Source: DATMYQ01 sp035560935 (lineage in GTDB: Bacteria; Bacillota; Negativicutes; Sporomusales; Sporomusaceae). From it: a DNA stretch of 11,078 bases. Position 1 is the first letter of the stretch; the number at the start of each line of letters is the position of its first letter. The notes under the pieces were generated by a model, which searched no databases, was not told the DNA's origin, and saw only the letters and a list, made by a program, of their open reading frames with translations. Made by a program: the position numbers and the translations under genes. Shown here piece after piece: positions 6,688 through 11,078 of this stretch. The stretch spans positions 1 through 11,078 of the forward strand of contig DATMYQ010000270.1 in NCBI GenBank assembly GCA_035560935.1, given 5' to 3'.

Positions 6688-9600
6688 CCACCGTTCCCGG
6701 TCCCAACAGGCCTTCGATCGCCTGAATGGCGGCCGGCGTCGGTTCAATCCAGAAATGTTTTTCCGTGCGGATTTTGCGGTTGCTGTCCACCAGGTTCAAA
6801 AAGACGACCACCGGCCCCTGATAACGGCGAAAGATCATTTTCAGCTGATCGAAATTTTCCTTCGTTTCCTGATGTTTACGGATCACCACTTTGAGTTCCC
6901 GGTCACCCTCTTCCAGCGAGGTCACCTCGTCGGCGATGATCTTGGCCCCTTCCTCGTGCAGGTTCAGGCGGCCCTTGACCAGCACCGGCGTGTCCGGGAC
7001 CAGCAGCCGGTTGCAGCGCTCGAATACCCGCGAAAAAACCACGACTTCAATTTGATAGGTGAAATCCTCGAGACTGATGAAGCACATCATGTCTCCTTTT
7101 TTTGTGTTGATCCGTTTGGCGCTGGCCACCAGCCCCGCCGCCTTGATCTGTTGTCCGTCGCTGAATTCACCGCTGTTTAGGGTTTCGATCTTGGGCAGTT
7201 TCGCCATTTTTTCCCGGAACCGGTCCAGGGGATGGCCGGTAACGTAAAACCCGGTTATTTCTTTTTCCATGGCCAGCTGCTGTTCCGCCGCCAATTCCGG
7301 GATGTCCGGCAGCGCAATGTCATTTACGCAGCTTTCTTCCCCGTCATCGAACAGGCCAATCTGCCCGCTGGCCGCGTCTTTTTGCCGGGCCGCCGCCATG
7401 TCAAAGGCCTGCTCCAGCACCGCCAGTAGCTGGGAACGGCGGGCGCCCAGCGAATCAAAAGCGCCGCATTTGATCAGGCTCTCCACCACTCGCTTGTTTA
7501 CCAGCCGCAGGTCCACCCGGCAGCAAAAATCCGCCAGGGAAGTGAACGGGCCTTCTTTTTTCCGGGCCGCAATCATGCTGGCGATGGCTCCCTCACCGGC
7601 GTTCTTCACCCCCGCCAGGCCAAAGCGGATGGACGGACCGTCCACGGTAAAGCTGGTGCCGCTGGCGTTGATGTCCGGCGGCAGTACCGCCAGGCCGCGG
7701 CGGCGGCATTCTTCAATATAAGAACCCATTTTTTCACTGGTGCTCATAACGCTGGTCAGCAGCGCCGCATAGAATTCATGGGGATAATGGGCTTTTAAGT
7801 AAGCAGTCTGGTACGCCACCAGCGCATAAGCGGCGCTATGGGATTTATTAAATCCATAGTCGGCGAAATGGGCCATCAGGTCAAATACTTCGTTGGCCAC
7901 TTTGGCGTCCACGCCCCGCGCTTCGGCTCCCTGCAGGAAACCGGCCCGTTGGGCCGCGATTACGTCCGCTTTTTTCTTGCCCATGGCCCGGCGCAGCAAA
8001 TCAGCCTGTCCCAGCGTGAACCCGGCCAGCGTAGACGCAATCTGCATAACCTGTTCCTGATAAAGGATAACGCCGAAGGTTTCCTGCAGAATCGGCTCCA
8101 GCAGCGGATGCATATAATGAGTGACTTTTTTGCCGTGGCGTCCGTCAATAAAATCCGCCACCATGCCGCTGCCCAGCGGTCCCGGCCGGTACAGCGCCAC
8201 CAGCGGAATCAGGTCTTCAAACCGTTCCGGGCGCAAATCCCGCACCAGATTGGTCATGCCGGAGGATTCCATCTGAAAAACGCCGGAAGTGTCGCCGGCG
8301 CTCAGCATCACCCCGGTCTTGGGATCATCCAGCGGGATATGGTCAATATCCACCGTCTCCCCTTTGTTCACCCGGATCATTTCCAGGGCGTCGCCGATCA
8401 CCGTCAGTGTCCGCAGCCCCAGCAAGTCCATTTTCAGCAGACCGATTTCCTCAATCCGGTCCTTGTCAAACTGCGTGGTCAAAAAACCCTCGCTGGAAAC
8501 CTGCAGCGGCACATAATGAGTCAGAGGCTCTTTCGCGATCACCACACCGGCGGCATGGGTCGACGCATGGCGGGGCAATCCTTCCACCGCGATGGCCAGA
8601 TCCACCAGTTTTTTGACCGCTTCGTCCTCCTGATACAGTTGGTTCAGTTCCTTGTTGGACTCCAGCGCCCGCTTCAGCGTAATGCCCAGTTCCGTAGGCA
8701 CCAGCTTGGCAATCCGGTCCACGTCGCCGTAAGCCATGTTCAGGGCCCGTCCCACGTCACGGATGGCGGCCCGGGCCGCCATGGTACCGAAGGTAATGAT
8801 CTGCGCCACCCGGTCGGATCCGTAGCGGTTCACCACGTACTCGATGATTCGACCCCGCCGTTCATAGCAGAAGTCGATGTCAATATCCGGCATGGTTACC
8901 CGTTCCGGATTCAAAAACCGTTCGAACAGCAGCCCGTATTTTAATGGATCAATATTGGTGATTCCCAACAGGTAGGCAACGATGCTGCCGGCGGCGGAGC
9001 CCCTCCCCGGTCCCACCGGGATCGACTGCTGCCGGGCGTAATTGACAAAATCCCAGACAATCAAAAAATAACTGGAGAAACCCATCTCCTGGATAACCGC
9101 CAGTTCAAACTTCAGCCGGGCTTCCACCGTCTCGTCGGCTTCTTTATAACGAACCGGCAGCGCTTCCCGGCACAATTGCTCCAGATACAGATCCGGCGAC
9201 ATAGCGTCCGGTACGGGAAAGTCCGGCAAGAACAGCTTGCCGAAATCGAAACTGACGTCGCAGCGCTCAGCAATCCGGCAGGTATTGGCCAGCGCTTCCG
9301 GATAGTCCGCAAACCGTTCCGCCATTTCCGCCGGAGTTTTCAGGTAAAATTCATCATTGAGGAATTTCATGCGGGCTTCATCCTGCACCGTTTTGCCGGT
9401 CTGAATGCAGAGCAGTACGTCATGGCATTCGGCATCCTGCCGGTTGATATAATGGATGTCATTGGTGGCAACCAGGCCGATACCCAGTTTTTTCGCCATC
9501 GCCGCCAGCTCCGGATTCACCTGCTGCTGCTCTTCCATTCCGTGATCCTGCAGCTCCAGGAAAAAATTATCCGCACCGAACATGTCCCGATACTCCCGGG

Positions 9601-10114
9601 CGATTTCTTCGGCCCGTTCCGGATTGTTTTTCAGCAACAAGGCGGGGACTTCCCCGGCAATGCAGGCGCTCAGCGCGATCAGTCCGCCGCTGTATTGCCG
9701 CAGCAATTCATGGTCCACCCGGGGCTTGTAGTAAAAGCCCTCACTGTAGCCGCGGGAAACCAGCTCGATCAGGTTGCGGTAGCCCTCGTTGTTGGCCGCC
9801 AGCAGCACCAAATGATAGTAGGATTCCCCCTCCACCGCCGTCTTCTCATGCCGCGAGCGGGGAGCCACATACACCTCACAGCCGATCAGCGGTTTTACCC
9901 CCTGTTTCAGCGCCTGTTTATAAAAATCGATGGTTCCGTACATGGATCCGTGGTCCGTCAGCGCCACCGCCGTCATGCCCAGTTCCTTGACTCTCCGGAT
10001 CAGGTCGCCGACCCGCCCGGCTCCATCCAGCAGGCTATATTCCGTATGCACGTGCAAATGCACGAAAGAATCCTTTTGTTTTTCGTCAGTACCTTGGTTC
10101 ATTCCGATTGCCAT
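6677..10114 (-). CDS. dnaE: DNA polymerase III alpha subunit (DnaE)
   Basis: Replicative C-family DNA polymerase catalytic subunit, 1145 aa, close to E. coli DnaE (1160). An N-terminal PHP domain begins at FVHLHVHTEYS (about 17-27), followed by LTDHGSMYG and GCEVYV. The polymerase palm carries PDIDIDF (409-415; Asp410 and Asp412) and KMDLLGLRTL (third catalytic Asp563). GPGRGSAAGS and YGFNKSHSAAYA are further signatures. QIGLF at 918-922 matches the internal beta-clamp binding motif, and an OB-fold region spans about 990-1063. The ATG at 10112-10114 has AAGGAAGGG directly upstream. A TTG at 10150 would add 12 residues and an ATG four codons inside is also possible. Many Bacillota also carry PolC, so this may be the primary or the secondary polymerase. 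It lies only 47 bases after the stop of the mobile-gene remnant. Confidence 0.96.
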   Translation of the reverse strand: MAIGMNQGTDEKQKDSFVHLHVHTEYSLLDGAGRVGDLIRRVKELGMTAVALTDHGSMYGTIDFYKQALKQGVKPLIGCEVYVAPRSRHEKTAVEGESYYHLVLLAANNEGYRNLIELVSRGYSEGFYYKPRVDHELLRQYSGGLIALSACIAGEVPALLLKNNPERAEEIAREYRDMFGADNFFLELQDHGMEEQQQVNPELAAMAKKLGIGLVATNDIHYINRQDAECHDVLLCIQTGKTVQDEARMKFLNDEFYLKTPAEMAERFADYPEALANTCRIAERCDVSFDFGKLFLPDFPVPDAMSPDLYLEQLCREALPVRYKEADETVEARLKFELAVIQEMGFSSYFLIVWDFVNYARQQSIPVGPGRGSAAGSIVAYLLGITNIDPLKYGLLFERFLNPERVTMPDIDIDFCYERRGRIIEYVVNRYGSDRVAQIITFGTMAARAAIRDVGRALNMAYGDVDRIAKLVPTELGITLKRALESNKELNQLYQEDEAVKKLVDLAIAVEGLPRHASTHAAGVVIAKEPLTHYVPLQVSSEGFLTTQFDKDRIEEIGLLKMDLLGLRTLTVIGDALEMIRVNKGETVDIDHIPLDDPKTGVMLSAGDTSGVFQMESSGMTNLVRDLRPERFEDLIPLVALYRPGPLGSGMVADFIDGRHGKKVTHYMHPLLEPILQETFGVILYQEQVMQIASTLAGFTLGQADLLRRAMGKKKADVIAAQRAGFLQGAEARGVDAKVANEVFDLMAHFADYGFNKSHSAAYALVAYQTAYLKAHYPHEFYAALLTSVMSTSEKMGSYIEECRRRGLAVLPPDINASGTSFTVDGPSIRFGLAGVKNAGEGAIASMIAARKKEGPFTSLADFCCRVDLRLVNKRVVESLIKCGAFDSLGARRSQLLAVLEQAFDMAAARQKDAASGQIGLFDDGEESCVNDIALPDIPELAAEQQLAMEKEITGFYVTGHPLDRFREKMAKLPKIETLNSGEFSDGQQIKAAGLVASAKRINTKKGDMMCFISLEDFTYQIEVVVFSRVFERCNRLLVPDTPVLVKGRLNLHEEGAKIIADEVTSLEEGDRELKVVIRKHQETKENFDQLKMIFRRYQGPVVVFLNLVDSNRKIRTEKHFWIEPTPAAIQAIEGLLGPGTVVIG

Positions 10115-10161
10115 TCCCTTCCTTATCACAATGCCCGCTTTAGCGGACAATTAAACCTCTT

Positions 10162-10578
10162 TTAAGAATACCACAAAGTTGTTGCCAATCCTAATAGAAA
10201 TGCCAACGAAAAACAAATGTTTGATAAGATGTACACTCGACTATTGCGAGAATCCGCAGAGTAATGACCATCCTCTTTGCTATTTACTTCCTTGCTATCC
10301 TGTTGTATATCAGAAGCAGAAGAAGAGTCATCTGTTCGGTTTGTCTCCGGCAGCAATTGGAGCTGCCCTGACGCAAACCATTGGTGGCTCTTTTCTTTAT
10401 TTTCATATAACAGGTTCCCTGCATTAACTTGCGTTTGGATAAACTTTACTGAATTGTCTTTACCATAAACGCTTGAAATTGCGTTAACCGTATTTCTTGA
10501 GTGCTTCACATCAAGCGCAATAGTTGTAATAATATTGTTTCCTTTCCCGTCCTTCAGTTCTGTCAACACCACCATGCC
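10162..10578 (-). pseudogene. 5'-truncated PBECR/MuF-type nuclease-like gene
   Basis: This reading frame continues from inside the IS element, but only the part up to 10578 belongs to the original gene. Residues counted from the ATG at 10575 (137 aa): MVVLTELKDG (1-10), SSVYGKD (34-40), NLLYENKEKSHQW (54-66) and a LQLLPE segment. This order resembles the PBECR (phage barnase/EndoU/colicin E5-D/RelE-like) domains attached to phage MuF and large polyvalent proteins. I recall this from pattern memory and have not searched it. After it come a Ser/Asp-rich linker and a strongly hydrophobic C-terminal segment (about 114-135) ending three residues later, a possible membrane anchor. The ATG has no ribosome binding site, because the DNA before it is IS terminal repeat, so the piece is probably silent. 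The N-terminal part would lie beyond the right edge. Base composition is clearly AT-richer than dnaE. Confidence 0.55.
10165..10170 (-). promoter_or_regulatory. weak candidate dnaE promoter (-10)
   Basis: On the minus strand TATTCT preceded by TGG forms an extended -10 overlapping the stop codon of the upstream gene remnant. The -35 is poor. If real, dnaE transcription starts about 40 bases before its ATG. A small hairpin (CCGCT-tt-AGCGG, 10135-10146) lies in the leader. Confidence 0.25.
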
Positions 10579-10608
10579 GGATAACGTAAAATAAGTTTCG
10601 CACAATTG
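10579..10608 (+). repeat. left terminal inverted repeat of the IS256-family element
   Basis: Thirty bases starting GGATAACG and ending CAATTG, matching the complement of the right end at 21 of 30 positions. The inner core TTTCGCACA is identical. Confidence 0.7.
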
Positions 10609-10609
10609 A

Positions 10610-10684
10610 AAAGGCTCCCCCTGAATGTGCTAGGATAGGAATTGACAAGAAACCAATCCAACACCATTCAAAGGAGGAGCCTTT
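10610..10684 (+). promoter_or_regulatory. transposase leader with long fold-back hairpin
   Basis: Almost the whole leader is an imperfect palindrome. AAAGGCTCC (10610-10618) pairs with GGAGCCTTT (10676-10684), TGAATG (10622-10627) with CATTCA (10665-10670), and GGATAGG (10633-10639) with CCAATCC (10653-10659, one mismatch). The strong ribosome binding site AAGGAGG (10671-10677) lies partly in the outer stem, and the ATG follows directly. A candidate extended -10 (TGC TAGGAT, 10628-10636) with TTGAAA at 10606 would start RNA near 10643, in the hairpin loop. Confidence 0.6.
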
Positions 10685-11013
10685 ATGAGCAACATTATAC
10701 ACCTGAATGAGTCGGAACTGAAGAATCAATTAGGAGACTTAGTGCGCGGCACCGTAGAGGAGACACTAAATAAGCTGTTGGATGCCGAAGCGAATCGAAT
10801 CGTTAATGCCGGACGCTATGAACGAAGCCTGGAACCATCAGCGAACTCAATAAAAAAGTGTACGTTCACATTGATAATTGGCGAAATCGATCCTTGCAGG
10901 CAGAATATCCCTATGTATATTATGTATATTTGGATGGAATCTACTTAAAACGCAATTGGGGCGGCGAATTTGAAATGGAGAAAATCATCAACGGTTCCGC
11001 CCAAATTGCCTAA
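10685..11013 (+). pseudogene. IS256-family transposase remnant
   Basis: The ATG and an excellent ribosome binding site are intact. The first about 50 residues (LGDLVRGTVEETLNKLLDAE at 17-36, then RYERS) match the N-terminus of IS256-family transposases. At about 10828-10834 the reading jumps in another frame to TISELNKKVYVHIDNWRNRS, which in full-length relatives lies roughly 100 residues further on. This is an internal deletion with a frameshift. The second piece reaches the YLDGIYLKRNWGGEFE block, which holds the first catalytic Asp. It then departs into a short unrelated tail and stops at TAA 11011-11013. The other two catalytic acids are absent. Read strictly from the ATG, the frame shifts at the junction and ends at 10948 (87 aa). 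A 9-bp duplication (TATGTATAT twice, 10912-10929) adds three residues, giving PYVYYVYLDG instead of PYVYLDG. Confidence 0.85.
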
Positions 11014-11041
11014 AAATCTAGCCGCTCAGGTGGCGCCAAAA

Positions 11042-11071
11042 CAAATGTGCGAAAAATTATTGACAGTACCC
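11042..11071 (-). repeat. right terminal inverted repeat of the IS256-family element
   Basis: Complement of the left repeat at 21 of 30 positions, read inward as GGGTACTG through TTTCGCACA. It contains TTGACA on the plus strand at 11060-11065, a consensus -35 pointing out of the element. Confidence 0.7.
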
Positions 11072-11078
11072 TCATGAC

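Larger units (their letters stand above)
10579..11071 (+). mobile_element. internally deleted IS256-family element (about 493 bp)
   Basis: Bounded by imperfect terminal inverted repeats (10579-10608 and 11042-11071), with a transposase remnant between them. Full IS256-family elements are about 1.3-1.5 kb, so roughly two thirds is missing. It cannot encode an active transposase, but with both ends kept it could still be moved by a full-length relative elsewhere in the genome. It interrupts a gene at its left side. No convincing target duplication is visible: the seven bases outside each end agree at five positions (ccatgcc and tcatgac), and the window stops there. Confidence 0.8.

Noticed and set aside
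9176..10165. Long plus-strand open frame opposite dnaE (also 7838-8944 opposite dnaE and 264-1115 opposite topA)
   Set aside because: These are antisense shadows of GC-rich coding regions. They have no ribosome binding site, an unnatural composition rich in His, Gln, Arg and Phe, and overlap strongly recognised genes on the other strand.
10571..11078. Target-site duplication flanking the IS256-family element
   Set aside because: The seven bases on each side agree at only five positions and the window ends there, so a true 8-9 bp duplication cannot be shown.
1..11078. CRISPR array, tRNA or rRNA genes, or a new defence operon
   Set aside because: No spaced repeats, tRNA-like arms or rRNA blocks were seen. 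The only foreign DNA is the gene remnant and the IS derivative at the right end.

Overview
The window holds a conserved chromosomal segment (about 1-10,115) with a short, AT-richer, mobile-element-derived tail (about 10,160-11,078). The housekeeping genes are GC-rich, have strong GGAGG-type ribosome binding sites, and include a ferredoxin-fused EtfA of the kind found in anaerobes. Together with an IS256-family relic, this points to an anaerobic Bacillota. My best guess is Negativicutes (Sporomusa-like) or Clostridia, inferred from gene style only.

Layout: topA (DNA topoisomerase I, minus strand, complete, 652 aa) is divergent from a PdxA-family dehydrogenase gene (plus, 2154-3176). The latter converges on a small GNAT acetyltransferase gene (minus, 3204-3680). 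A strong hairpin at 3714-3752 ends the minus-strand etfB-etfA operon (3817-5825), which encodes an electron-transfer flavoprotein whose alpha subunit carries two N-terminal [4Fe-4S] sites. Divergent from etfB is a membrane-anchored YdcF/SanA/ElyC-type (DUF218) protein gene (6079-6687). Its last 11 bases overlap, tail to tail, the end of dnaE (DNA polymerase III alpha subunit, minus, 6677-10114). No functional chain links these genes beyond etfB with etfA. TopA and DnaE are replication and topology proteins, and the others are single metabolic or envelope genes.

Upstream of dnaE lies foreign-looking DNA. First comes the 3' part of a gene resembling the PBECR/MuF-associated nuclease-like domains of phages and mobile elements, ending in a hydrophobic tail. 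It is cut at its 5' side by a roughly 493-bp internally deleted IS256-family element (10579-11071). That element keeps both terminal inverted repeats, the start of the transposase gene and one catalytic-Asp segment, but has lost most of the transposase. Its leader folds into a long imperfect hairpin whose outer stem reaches into the ribosome binding site, and a candidate promoter would start RNA inside the loop. This is the arrangement expected if read-through transcripts, but not transcripts from the element's own promoter, are blocked from translation. I found no rRNA, tRNA or CRISPR array, and no wholly new multi-gene system.
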